64,000 bases of DNA from positions 119,846,264-119,910,263 of the forward strand of contig JAVGWX010000003.1 in NCBI GenBank assembly GCA_036924085.1, written 5' to 3'. The DNA comes from Ariolimax columbianus (lineage: Eukaryota; Mollusca; Gastropoda; Stylommatophora; Arionidae). Each line of letters begins with the position of its first letter. The stretch's first letter is position 1. The position numbers were made by a program, and so were the translations under genes. The notes beneath the pieces are model-generated. The model ran no database searches and was not told the origin of the DNA. It saw only the letters and a list, made by a program, of their open reading frames with translations. This document shows positions 1 to 11,552 of the stretch, piece by piece.

Positions 1-2257
1 TTCAGTTTCTGCGGCATACGACTTGTATCCCAAATTGAGCTAAAGAGGTCTGCTGGCTTGTCTAGTAGATCATGGTCTCCTCCTTGGTAAAGTTTATCAG
101 GAATAGCATCTGACGCAGAGGCTTTGCACTAGATGATAGCTTTGTCGACCTTATCTGAACTAGGCGGGATACCAAGCCTGTCATTGATTGCAACTTTAGG
201 CATGCGTGTTATAACTAGTTCACTGATGGTGGATGATCAGTTTAGGATAGCACAGAAGTGCTATGGCCAGCGCTGCAGAATATCGACTTTGTCGGTTATC
301 AGCGCCGTGCCGTCAGCACTAAGGACATGAAATGAATGATAAGACCCGGGACCACAGACCGCCTTCATAGCATCGTAAATCCACTTTAAGTCGTTTTTAT
401 CTGCGTTTCGCTGGATTTCATTGGTTTTGCTATTGAGACATACTGCATAGTCATGAGCTGGTTCTGGATAATCTTGCGAATATTTGTGAAGGCTGACTTT
501 TAAATAGATGAGATTGAATCGTCTTGTTGAAGTCTTAATAAACGATGTTTTTCCTCCATCCCTATCATCAAACCAGTCTTGGTTTCTGCGAACTGCATGA
601 CGCAAATACTCAGAATCAGTAGAATTAACAACATCTTTCTGGAAAGCTCATTTATTTTCTACTGTATCTATGCAGAACTGCGTGTCCGTCAGTCGGCGGT
701 TCAGAGCCCTTAAACAGCTTTCCGAATGGGGCTAATTTGCAGTTTGAAGATGTTAAGTCTCTTGACAGGTTCTTTACCCTAATGACGTCGCCTGGGCTCT
801 ATGTGGAGATTCAACTTTGGTGCAAATGAGTTTGTGATCTTCTCCAACACTCGACACCGCACATAGCCTTTGTCAGACGCACATCTCGTGTGTCTAGCTT
901 TCTGGTGAGGACATAGTCTATAAGATGCCACTGTATACAGCACTACGTCTAGTTGGCAGTGGACAGCTGAACCATAATGTTAGGGATGAAGATATCAGGA
1001 GTGGTACAGAGGTTCAGCAGTAGCAGCCGATTACTGTTGTATTTGTCCGTACCATGTGTCTCAAGTACACCTCCCCATGACAGATGATCTGCATGGAAGT
1101 CACTAATGATAATAAGCTCGGATTTTAGAACCGGCAAGATGAGGGAGTTTAGAATGTATATTTTATATCATCATGGTTAGTCATTTTAGGGGCAAATGCT
1201 CTGATCACTGTAACACTCCGCATATGTTTAGTAAACTGGCGCAGCGAATTCAGCTACCAAAAAATGTCAGGCAAATGCAGATGTCCGAAGAGCTGATGGC
1301 TGTGCTCCCCATGTTGTGCCGGTCAGTTTTCGGATTATATTATTTCTTGCCTGAATCTTATGCTTAGTTTCCTGGCAGTGCGTTATGTAGGACAATGTGC
1401 GGTCTAACGTTACGCCTAGATATTTTGGAAGCCGTGTTGTGTTAAAGCTCCTGCCCTTGCCACCTAATCTGAAGTTTTCTTTTTGCCTTTCTGTTTCTGT
1501 GGTGGTAGGCACATATTTGGGTTTTACTGGGATTTTCCAATTAAGGTGATTATAGTGGTAGTATTCTGCAAGGATATTGAAAGAACTTGACAGTTTGTTT
1601 TCAACCTCCTCAAAACCTTTTCTCTGAGCAACAACTGATGTCGTCAGCGTAGATGAATTTCTTTGTGTCTGTATCCATGGGTTGATCATTAGTATTTATG
1701 TTATATAGCATGGGGGCTTGGACACATCCTTGTGCCAGGCCGTTGTTTTGGTTTCGTCATCTGCTATCTTTTCCCCCTATGTGACATACAATCGTCTGTT
1801 CTGCGGGAGGCATTTTATGATATTGGTCAGACCCCAGTCTTTTGTCAAGGTGCATAGCTTTGATAGTAGTCTCCGACGGTTTATGGTGTCAAATGCTGCA
1901 CAATATAAACCACTCCTGTAACCTGTTTGTGTTCGTGCCCATCCTCTATTAATTGTGTTAGGTAACGAATTTGACTGCTGCAAGTTCTTCCAGGTCTGAA
2001 ACCAGCTTGTTCTTTAATCAGCTTCGTGTCTATCAAGGGGGAGATGGCGTTCTGTGCTTTCACGCCCACTCCAGAAGAACGTGTAGCCGCATATAGCTTC
2101 TGTGATTTGGCCCTTTCCGGGTAATCTCGTATCGTTTTGAACAACATCCACCCTGCAGCGTGACAGTCCTCTGGCAGCTAGTCCGTGTCCTCCTTTCGGG
2201 TTTATCGGCCTTGTCTAGTAAAGTGCGCACGTCCCATGAGCCGAATGTAAGCGCCAT
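1..2257 (-). mobile_element. RTE-like LINE, degenerate, interrupted, runs off the window
   Basis: Minus-strand pieces of one non-LTR retrotransposon. 2257-2040 holds the endonuclease start (FGSWDVRTLLD, then GYTFFWSGR in another frame). About 1265-949 holds the middle and end of the endonuclease (FAPKMTN, IIISDFHAD, NSNRLLLL). 605-261 holds the linker before the reverse transcriptase (NQDWFDD, LSADGTALITDKVDILQRW). 230-1 holds the RT start (SDAIPDKLYQGG). Frameshifts and stops are frequent, so it is a dead copy. The catalytic RT part lies beyond position 1. A Jockey-like fragment sits inside the endonuclease at about 1270-2040. Confidence 0.8.
1270..2040 (-). mobile_element. Jockey-like LINE fragment (RT) nested in the RTE-like LINE
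   Basis: Minus-strand reading gives RT segments in the right order with frame breaks: LIDTKLIKEQAGFRPGRTC, then FDTINRRRLLSKLC, then PKYLGVTLDRTLSY and IRKLTGTTWGAQ. These are typical of Jockey-like reverse transcriptases. Both ends are truncated and the RTE endonuclease resumes on each side. Boundaries are good to about 30 bp. Confidence 0.75.
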
Positions 2258-3454
2258 AATTATGTATCAATCAAGCGAGACTTCTGATAAAATGTCTTGA
2301 CTCTGTGACTTGCGTTTAACTTCAAGTAGATTTATGTGAGGAAGATTTGCGCTGTGGTCAGCCCCATATTAGTCGCCTAATAGGACACACTTTAAGTGAA
2401 GCAGTGGTTCTTATTTTCGTTTCTGTCTCGAACACAAATCCCTCACGGAAATCACTCTGACTAGGCCCTCCTATACACATTGGATACAGCATTATAGAAA
2501 CGATCGCGATATTCATCCGCGAATTTCAGTCATGTGATGTTTGAGTGAAGCTTATGTTATGAGTTCCTTTTTTTTTTTCTCTCTGTGTATTTTCCATATA
2601 TTTTCTTTATCATATTCCTCAATTCACGCCTAAATCTGATTATACATAACCCATAAACTCTTCATGCCGAATTCGTGTTTAAATTTGTTAAATCGATTGA
2701 GTGATACATGTTCCGTGTTTCTCATGTCTTGTTTTCCTCATATGTTTATCGAATAACAATTTGTTGCTCGTGGTTGTATTTATTTTAGGTAACGATCCGT
2801 TTGTAATTTGTAATCAAGCTGTTCAATCAGTCGTATCAAGTGTCTGATGTCAGGTAGCCAAATATTTAAATTCATTTCGTTTTTTTTGCATTTGAATACC
2901 ATATCAGACAGAGGAATTAACTCAGGCCATCTCTTCATCTATTGGTGGACGTTCACGCAGGCGCTAAAATTGTCAGGCCACCAGATCATCACTTTTCGTG
3001 TCCATCTGTTGGACGACTTACGCACAAAATGCTTATCCCATCTGTATGTTCTTAGCATTGCAGTGTCTACCACGTCATAGAAGGTGATTCGGCGTCTGAT
3101 TAAAGTGTTCTGGATTCGGTTTAGGTAATGACGTAAAACATTTTCAGTTTAATATCTATAATTTCATCAAATCCGCTCTCTAAAGTAAAAAGAATGTATA
3201 GGAAACCAAGTAGCAGAAAATGTCAATGAGGATTAAGTGTCAACAATTTTACTGTATTACGTCTCAGCAATTTCATAGGTGTAGTAACATGTTTTCTTTC
3301 TATCTCCTTGTCTTACCCAACTGTAACTAACTGTATTTCAGATATCAAATTACATCTGAGTAGATTAGGGAGTATCGAGATCCTGGTTCCAATCCTGGTT
3401 CCCACGTTGCAAAAAGAGGCATCCGCTGTAACCGCTTCGTCCTCAAACGCACTA
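2258..3454. other. No gene recognised
   Basis: AT-rich sequence with short chance ORFs and a poly-T run near 2572. No protein family or repeat seen elsewhere in the window was recognised. Confidence 0.5.
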
Positions 3455-3540
3455 TGTGTGTGTGTATGCGTGCGTGCGTGCGTGGGTGCGTGCGTGCGTG
3501 CGTGCGTGTGTGTATATATATATATATTTATCTATTTATT

Positions 3541-3618
<78 letters not shown>

Positions 3619-3646
3619 GCACACACTCACGCACACACACATATAC
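3455..3646. repeat. Compound microsatellite (TG/CGTG)n-(TA)n-(CA)n
   Basis: TG and TGCG repeats run into about 60 bp of nearly pure TA (3544-3600), then CA repeats with GC/TC interruptions. The symmetric TG...TA...CA order could form a hairpin. Open frames across it are low-complexity artefacts. Confidence 0.95.
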
Positions 3647-4163
3647 AACGGTATGTAAGTCTGCCTGTCTGTCTGTGTTATGTATGCACAATAATAAGTA
3701 CCTATTTGTATACTACTTCTCTTGTTTTATAGACAGATAGATGTTCTTTGGGTTTTTTTAAGTAGTCGAAGAAATGTCTTCACTCATCATCTGTGTAGTG
3801 TAAATAAATAACCATTCAGATGCAGATGATGTATTTCGGTTAGCTTCAGCAAACAAGAATTGAATGCTCGAATGAATAAAGTAGAAAACGTAAGCCCAAC
3901 TAAATAAATTTGGCATTAATTAACAATGTTAAAACGAAATGTGATAATAAGCTAAGTAGATAAGAAATCAATTCATGAGATAAGAATAAATTATTAGTTA
4001 CTAGAACAAGTCAAGAGTGTCTCTATTAATAATAATATTAAAACGTATGAAAAAAATACGAATCAGAAGTTGGACAGAGAATAGAAATGGCAAAACCTGC
4101 TGTGAACAGTGTGAGACAAGAAGTTAGTATCAAAACAAATAATTCACAAATTAAAAATGAAAG

Positions 4164-5400
4164 TACGAGTCGTGTTCAAATGAAACCGAACCTAAATGCA
4201 CCAAGTGAACATTCGTACGACGCATCTGATGACGTCACTTCTGATATAAACATCACATACCAACCGTCAAGTTTGCAAAATGTAATTATCATCCGCACTC
4301 ATAGTTCCTCAGCAGACCATTGAAAATATGGCAGTTGTAAAAAGGAATCCGTCTAGAGTTAATCCTCATTTGTGATTCAATTTCTAATAGCTGAAGAATG
4401 TCGACCAGCTGACATTCGTCGCAGAATGCAAGCAATGTATGGTGACAAAAGTGACAAACGTAAGCTCCGGCGACGGTCCACCGGAATTGCTGCATCGATT
4501 TTGGCGATAGCATTTTCTGACGCAACAATATGCGCCTGACCTGATCTCGGAAGATCTTTCGTTAACTCACGCCCTTCGTTAAACATCGTCGGCCAGTTCT
4601 TCACTGCTGTCTTCGAAACTTTTTCTTTTTCTTCTTAGTACGCAGTCAGACAGTAACCATTATTTTTTCGAAAAAAGCGGCGGTCATCCTGAGGCTGTCG
4701 CCACTGCCATAGAGCTTGTCTTGCAGTTCCACTGGTGATGGCCACATCTGCTCTATCTGATTCTCGTATGTCGGGCAGTTCTGCAGCAGATGTTCAGCGG
4801 TCATTTTACCGGTACCGCACGGGCATTCGTCGGTACCACCTATCTTCAATTTGTTGAATAGGTGGTACCTCAGTCTATTGTGGCCAGTGCGAAGTCTGAA
4901 GACAACGACCTGCTCTCTTCGGTTCAACTGGTAATAGGCATCGTTTTTGGTGTAACCAGTATGTTCGGTTTCCCATTTGGTCATGTATCTGGCTTTGATA
5001 AGCCGTTTTGACTCTTCGTACGTCATACTAGTATCTGTTTGTGGTAGTCTTTCGCCTTCTTTTGCCAGTCTGTCTGCCTCCTCGTTGCCTTGGATGTTGC
5101 AGTGTGATGGGACCCACTGTACCACTACCCTTTTTGGTGCGGACTGCTGGCACAGTTTGCAGAGTGCTGCTCTTAAGTTATTAAGCTCAGTGTTTTTCTG
5201 GCTTTTTAGCGCTGTGACTACGACGAGAGCATCTGTAAGCAGGATAGCATCGTTTTTGTTTCCAATACCTGGTATATTTTCTACCACCTCTGGAAATATA
5301 TCCTGCCTCCAGGTAGGTTTTCGTACAGTAGTGATGGGTTTTGGTGTTGTTAGTGCGTTTATGGTCTTCGAAATAAATGCTTGTAAAAGTCGAGTGGGTT
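4164..5400. mobile_element. Mariner-derived foldback MITE, copy 1 (carries a LINE insertion)
   Basis: The left terminal repeat starts TACGAGTCGTGTTCAAATGAAAC. It leads into a decayed plus-strand mariner transposase start near 4328 (MAVVKRNPSRV, then ADIRRRMQAMYGDK). At about 4460 the sequence flips: transposase residues following that stretch (VKNWPTMFNEGRELTKDLPR, AKIDAA) read on the minus strand. This head-to-head layout matches the copy at 29149. A LINE is inserted at 4619-5363, and the distal arm beyond it is poorly preserved. Confidence 0.7.
4619..5363 (-). mobile_element. I/Nimbus-like LINE, 5'-truncated copy with internal deletion
   Basis: The minus strand encodes the C-terminal part of the LINE seen in full at 29842-33541: ITTVRKPTWRQDIFPE, an RNase H remnant (LLTDALVVV, NEEADRLAKEG), a Cys/His tail and the end FFEKIMVTV. 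About 90 residues between NKN and LLTD are missing, removing the first two RNase H acidic residues. The insert is flanked by a 10-bp target duplication GTCTTCGAAA at 4609-4618 and 5364-5373. Confidence 0.88.
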
Positions 5401-5436
5401 TTTTTTTAAGGGAAGGAGGGGGGGGGGGGGGGGGGG
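5400..5436. repeat. Poly-T then poly-G tract
   Basis: A short T run is followed by about 19 consecutive G (5418-5436). It could form G-quadruplex structure on the plus strand. Confidence 0.9.
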
Positions 5437-5532
5437 TGTTGTTGTTGCAAGTTCACTCAATCTCATATTAGATTATGAGACTGCAATCAATGGACCTGCA
5501 ATCCAAAGATTGCTGATATTTGTTGGTCGCGC

Positions 5533-5534
<2 letters not shown>

Positions 5535-5568
<34 letters not shown>
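5535..5568. repeat. (GA)n microsatellite
   Basis: An uninterrupted GA dinucleotide tract of about 34 bp. Confidence 0.95.
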
Positions 5569-5571
<3 letters not shown>

Positions 5572-6074
5572 GGTGAGAGAGCCTGGAAGAATGCAGTGGG
5601 AGTGTATATAGCCAGCGGATTACATAATTTATTTGTATCCACTCACTTCGTTATTTACCGGAAGAGACATACGGGTCTACCAAAAGTGCAGTGACGTGGA
5701 TTCTTAATTTAACAGAACCACACGAGTGTCGAGACGTCTCAAACTCGTCATCAAACTACGACACGAGATGAACATATCCACACTATACGTCAAACCTTAT
5801 ATGTCATCATGAAGTTATAGTCGATAGCCATAAGAAGCAGGAAGTCAATGAAAAATAGGAAGCTACTTAAGAAACCAGACGTATTGTTAACCAGAATTAA
5901 GTACTTTGAAGTGTGCAACATCCGTTGCGTGGCGTCATCAGTTTGTGAGAGTACCTTCAAAGTCTGTCAGTCGTTTGTCAGCAGGACGTATCAGCTAAAT
6001 CAGTTACTGCACGTACGCCTTTCACTTACTTCTTATTTGGCCTTCGTCTTGAAATGGACGCTGTGACATTGTGT

Positions 6075-6690
6075 GGTTATTTTCAGCGAGGCTCCGATAT
6101 ATGTGCCTTTCGGCCCGACACAACCGATTTCAGCTCACTTTTTTGGGTACCGGGTTTTCTTCCCACTGCGATCCATATTCTCTAAGTTAGACTACACTAC
6201 TGCAGCCTGTTGTCAGTTCTGCTGCTTGGAGGTGGAAGAGGTTCATGGTTAGCTGGGGTTTGCAAACCCTGATGCAAGCAGTCAGCTATGAGTCGTTGTC
6301 TGCTGTCAGATCATTCATTGGGGATAAAGATGCTGAGCAGCGCATGAGCTGCAGTGGTCAGCGACCCATAGCTGACTGCTAGCGTCAGGGCCAGCGAACC
6401 AAAGCTGCCAAGACCCTTCTACACCTCCACACGGTGATCCTGGATAACAGGCTGCAGCATGGCAGACTGGCTAAGGAGAAGGGATTGAAGAGGGAATGCT
6501 AACTCGGTACTCAAAAAATGCTTGCTGAAGTCGGATGTGTTGGACCGAAAGGTGCAAATATCGCAGTCAAGCTGTAAACTACGACACAACGCATTCCGTT
6601 CTCTGGACTACATTCTGCTACTTAAGCCCTTTAAGTGTTTAGTAGTGGGAGATTGAGAATGAACGAAGCCAAGCCAAGATCATTCATTGT
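6075..6690. repeat. Two repeat-A copies in inverted orientation
   Basis: 6075-6345 is a repeat-A relative of the type at 37330 and 23320 (GAGGCTCCGATAT, then TTTCGGCCCGACACA, then AGTACCGGGTT-like). 6340-6690 is the opposite-strand form of the type at 7745, ending GGGAGATTGAGAATGAACGAAG. Together they make an imperfect palindrome. Repeat A encodes nothing recognisable; (GAA)-rich tails on some copies suggest LINE-driven spread. Confidence 0.7.
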
Positions 6691-7744
6691 GCTGCATCTT
6701 AGGCATCATTTCCTTTCACTGAAACAGGTTAGTTATTATGTATCTCAAATGATGTGTTGTATCTGGCCGCCAGACTGACTTCTCGTTGTATCAGATTTCT
6801 TCGTCCCTCACTCTCAAATATTTAGTTCTGTTTATCTCATACAGTGAACTGTCTCTCAAGATTCTTTAGTACGAGTATAATCTACAGACTTTGAGATTTT
6901 GTTCTACCGGGAAGGACACACGTCTGTATATCCAATTTATAATGAGACGTACACTATCTATTCAACAAGAGTCTGCTGTGGGCAATTCACTTCCTGAATA
7001 TTGTTGATTGATTCCAGATTATGATTATTCCTGCGCCATTAAATCTTAGGCTGACTGTATCATTGTGCTTATTTATCCATCCGTCCTTGGCCACGAAGAA
7101 TGATTGAGTCCTATGCTGAGTGCAGAAATGATGATATAATTCCGATTTGACCCTGCCAGATATTACGAAGATAACCGAATGGACGGGCCTATGTTGAGAG
7201 GATCGTTTTCCATCCCTGATGACCATGACCTTCTTTAAGAGCTGGTGGACTGGTACGTTTTCTACATGGCGACCACATGTCCAAATAAAAAGAGATTGAC
7301 TTATCTATAGTAACTGTTTGCGAAAGTGAAAGTTGACGTTTTAAAAATGTACTTAATATTAAATAAAGCAAGAAAATAAAAAGTAAAATATCACTCCATC
7401 ATTTCCTTAACATACTTACAACAATACAAAAAGTTGGACCCATATCCGACACTGCTGTCAAAGATTAAGTGTTAGATATTTCTTTAAACTAGTAGCTTGT
7501 CTATGAGGCAGTGTGACAAATTCACTTCCTCTCTTCTTTTTGTTCCCTAAGAGTAAGCCAGGTACCAATTTTAGTATTTTGATGTAAACATATGTTATTG
7601 TAGGAATTTTGTTTTAGCGTTCATCCTTCTACCACAGAATCCTCTTTTTAGCTTGTAACTAATTTTTTTTGTTATATTCACGCAGGGGAAGTGGATAAGG
7701 TTGTATTATCATGTATCTCATGTCTCTGTCTTGCTATGAGTTCA
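6691..7744. other. No gene recognised
   Basis: AT-rich sequence with short ORFs only; nothing assignable by eye. Confidence 0.5.
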
Positions 7745-8125
7745 GCACAAAGCTAGATATGGCTTGGCTTGGCTTCGTTCGTTCTCAATCTCCCGCTACC
7801 AAACCCTGAAAGGGCTTAAGTATCAGAATGTAGTCCAGAGAACGGAATGCGTTGTGTCGTAGTTTACAGCTTGACTGCTATATTTTCACCTTTCGGTCCA
7901 ACACATCCGACTTCAGCAAGCATTTTTGAGTACCGGGTTAGCAATCTCTCCTCCATCCCTTCTCCTTAGCCAGTCTGCCCTGTTGCAGCCTGTTATCCAG
8001 GATCACCGTGTAGAAGTGTAGAAGGGTCTTGGCAGCTTTTGTTCGCTGGCCCTGACGCTAGCAGTCAGCAATGGGTCGCTGACCACTGCAACTCATGCGC
8101 TGCTCAGCATCTTGATCCCAATCAA
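7745..8125 (-). repeat. Dispersed repeat A, long copy
   Basis: Carries the full set of repeat-A landmarks: GTTCTCAATCTCCCG, GTAGTTTACAGCTTGACTG, CACCTTTCGGTCC, GAGTACCGGGTTAGC, GCAGCCTGTTATCCAGGATC and GTCGCTGACCACTG. It matches 34060-34410 in the same order and 6340-6690 inverted. No coding capacity is recognisable. Confidence 0.75.
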
Positions 8126-9006
8126 TTAATCAAATTGGTTTACTCAGAGCGCAGGTCTTTAACAAACACGCAAGTCTTCCTGTTCAGGACTAGTAGCAGT
8201 AGCTACATATCATCCTTAACATCTTTCCATTTTTTTAACGGTTCTCTTATAACAGATCCCTGTAGAGCAGAAGATATTTGGAGCTGGAGACATTCTCGGA
8301 GTATTTGGATATCTCATCTCAGTATCTCAACCCAAAACAAGGGCAGGTCAATCTGATCACTTCTAGTGAAAATGTTATGTCTTGGCCGAATAGGGTTAGG
8401 AGAATCCTGTGAAAATATCCCATGTTTTGTTCGCAAACGGTAAGGAGAACCCAGGGGTACAACCCCATGTCGTGTAGCTATAGGTGTAATACGGACACCA
8501 GAGAGACACGTTCCCGCCATTTGGGAATCATTTTATGGCCCAAGAGTGAGTTGTACCTAGGCCTCCTTTTGGGAGCTCATGTGACAAGATTGTGTTTTAC
8601 AACATGCTTCAGTCAACCAGATAGCGGTAGATTTATCACAACACCGACGGTCTGGGCATATTACAAGACAACGAGTTATCTAGTTAGCCACTAAATTGTA
8701 TTGTGAAATAAGATTTGTATAGTTAAAGTTTAGTGGATTGTAGAGTGATAGCAGACTGAGAGCCTGGGTCAATTGGTTGCAGGGTTTCCAGCAATAGCTT
8801 TTGCTTAAATACTATGTGTTAGATAGAACGATTTAGTTACAATTAGTCAGTTTGGTTTTAACCATGTTGTAAAGCATAGACTTGTTATAATTGAATTATT
8901 TTGTTTCATTCTCTACATGTTTTAGTGTTTTGCCATGTTGATATTCTTACGCCGTTATTGTGTGTAAAGTAAGATAGAAGAGAAGCAGATCACACAATCT
9001 TAGATC
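8126..9006. other. No gene recognised
   Basis: Two open frames (8039-8356 and 8422-8694, plus) have no recognisable domain and the first begins inside repeat A. I do not support either as a gene. Confidence 0.45.
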
Positions 9007-9275
9007 TGTTACATGAAGATAAATTGGTCCATATGACCAGGAATGATAGTTGTGTTACATGATGATTGGTCCATATGACCAGGAATGATATGTCTGTTAC
9101 ATGAAGATACATTGGTCCATATGACCAGGAGTGACAGGTCTGTTACATGAAGATAAGTTGGTCCATATGACCAGGAATGATAGGTCTGTTACATGAAGAT
9201 AAATTGGTCCATATGACCAGGAATGATAGGTCGGTTACATGAAGATAAATTAGTTCTCGTGACCAGTGCATTCAA
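9007..9275. repeat. 46-bp minisatellite, about 5-6 copies
   Basis: Unit of 46 bp built on GTTACATGAAGATAAATTGG and TCCATATGACCAGGAATGAT. Copies differ by a few substitutions, and the second copy has lost several bases. Confidence 0.9.
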
Positions 9276-10619
9276 TAACTAGACGACCCTGTTACACTCT
9301 CCTCAACTTTTTCATTGGTCGTCCTACCAATTGGGCTTTCTACCAATGAGATTATATACTTTGACAAAGAACACCATCAATATTGATTGTATGACCTCCC
9401 ATTTCTTCTACCATCCCGCAACTTCCCCTCCCCCCATTCACCTCAGGGTCACAAAATGCGTGGCGCCAAATGTGATCGATTCCTCCACTGTGTCTGTCAT
9501 TTAGTCATGATAAACACTAGTTTGGTTTTTTTTGGTTGTCTTTTGCTGTTGAATTAGCTATTCCTGATCGATGTTAATTTTAATAACGGTCGTTGGTCGC
9601 ATTCCCAAGCCTGAACAGACCAGGTTTGAATCCAGAATTCCTTAATAAACTTTTTTCCTTGTTGCTTTATGTATTTGAACACCTGTCATCGAGATCTTTA
9701 TTGATATTACCTGATTGCATTTACCTAGCCGTGTGCAGGAAATAAAACATCTAGGACAATGGAGAAGCATACCTTGATCGAAGGTAACGTTTTATTTTCA
9801 ATTGTCCTACACTTTTTATCTGTTACAGGTGTTCAATGTATTTTGATTGTTGTAGATATAGATTGTTCAATATATCTTCATATGTCAAAGTCTAGAGCAT
9901 TAATTGGTACTCACGGTTTCCTGTGACATTTGATATAGACAAAGAGATTGTGTGGATTTGACGGTTGTCTAATGTAATGCTCTTTACATTGTTCATGATA
10001 CTTGTATAATCCTTATGTCGTGTGATATTTGATAGTCCAGGTCGCGCAAGTGGACTACCAGCAATGATCAACTAGTTATTCAGCTGTCAGTGCTTAAGAT
10101 GTCAACTTGTGACTCTGGTCTGGCACAGCATCACGTTATGTATGGATTACTTGCACTGCCTCTTGTAGGTTTTCGGTCAGACAGTACTGTCGTTGTCCTT
10201 GCATTTGTAATACTACTTCATTTGGCGGCATTTGTATATTCTTTTAAGCTATTTTACAATTCGTTCAATGTTCACACGTATATAGTATGCGTGTTTATAT
10301 TATATTTGGTGTTATTGTGTTGGTTATATCATTCGGTTAGATAGAAAAAAATAATAGAAAGCAGCTCATTAGAAGATGGGCAGCTTTGACTTTAAACCTT
10401 TTGCTGCCTGCAGATGATGTATTGAATGTCCAAAGGCTACCGGCCAAAGACAACCATAAGCCACATCAATATTTGATTTCCAAAGTTTAATATTGGACCG
10501 ATAAAACCTAAAATTTAACACAATTGGCGTTAATGTGGGTTTGAAACAAACTACCGTGCCCGGTAGGATATGTCATGTGCTACAGGTGACACCCGACCGT
10601 CCTCAGGATATTCTTAGAG
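9276..10619. other. No gene recognised; one hydrophobic ORF
   Basis: An 84-codon plus-strand ORF at 10090-10344 is strongly hydrophobic (VVVLAFVILLHLAAFVYSF, then VCVFILYLVLLCWLYH). It has no recognised family, no clear splice context and AT-rich composition that favours such residues, so it is probably spurious. Confidence 0.4.
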
Positions 10620-11550
10620 CCATGAATGTTAAAATGAAAAACTGACTAAATATTGGCAGCTGGAATGTGTTAGACATAGACCTGCTTAAATCAGAGACAG
10701 ATTTGAAAGAGCGGTTTAGCGTCACGGTGCATAATAGAAATCGCACACTTGACAAAGTACAGAGCATTGACGAGCAATGGGAATTGTTAAGGAATTAAAT
10801 TCTTACCAGCAAAAATGCATAAAGCAACAACAAAAAAGATGACTAGCGAAATATTATACTTGATGGACAGAAGGACGACGAAGCCTGAAAAGGAGGAATA
10901 CACCAAGCTGAATGAAGCGATTACACACCATTGCAGACAGGTGAAAGAAACATGGTTAGATAAGAAATGCCTAAAACTCGAAGTGCATCACAAAATAGAC
11001 GCCATCTTCATGTACAAACGAATCAAGGAACTGACAGGCAGACGACCACAAACAATCACTGGATGTTTGAAATTAAAAACTGGAGAGATACTGATGGGGA
11101 AAGATACAATAATCGACAAATGGACATAATACATCAGAGAGTTAAATTACAACAGACCAGGCTGGAATGAACAGGTCAATTGAAAAGGGCATAAATATTG
11201 GTAGCAGAAGTAAAAGACCCTATACAACATGTGAAAAAGAGAAGGTAGCAAGACCTGATAACATCAATATAGAGAAAATTGCAGCCACGGGAGATTGTGA
11301 ATTTAAAGTGATAACAAAATGACTAAATAATATATATGATTATGGATACATCCCGACTGACTTGGTGAAGTCAATATTTGTAATATTGTCAAATAAACCA
11401 CGAACCATTGAATGCTAGCCTTATGAGTCACATGGCGAAGATAATTCTACTGATGACCATGAGAAGACAGGAAAAGAAATATAACACGAAATCGGCGACG
11501 AGCAATGCGGGCTTATGGAAGGCAAGAGCACAGACAGCGTCATATATATA
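10620..11550 (+). mobile_element. RTE-like LINE fragment, degenerate
   Basis: Plus-strand reading gives a possible endonuclease start (LNIGSWNV), then the pre-RT linker (MTSEILYLMDRR, IKELTGRRPQTITGCLK, MGKDTIIDKW). A broken RT start follows (KVITK-like, YDYGYIPTDLVKSIFV, LMSHMAKI). Most of the endonuclease appears deleted. The RT palm is missing and repeat B starts at about 11553. Confidence 0.75.
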
Positions 11551-11552
11551 TA

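Noticed and set aside
3308..3740. Three overlapping plus-strand ORFs of 92-116 codons
   Set aside because: Low-complexity translations of the TG/TA/CA microsatellite.
9007..9275. Regular repeats considered as a CRISPR array
   Set aside because: Units are contiguous tandem copies without unique spacers, in eukaryotic DNA with no cas genes; the same holds for the other arrays.
9455..9480. TGGCGCCAAATGTGATCGAT, resembling a retrovirus-like primer binding site
   Set aside because: No paired LTRs, gag or pol sequence could be found next to it; a short match is likely by chance.
10090..10344. 84-codon hydrophobic ORF as a small membrane protein gene
   Set aside because: No family match, no splice or promoter evidence, and AT-rich DNA readily yields hydrophobic frames.
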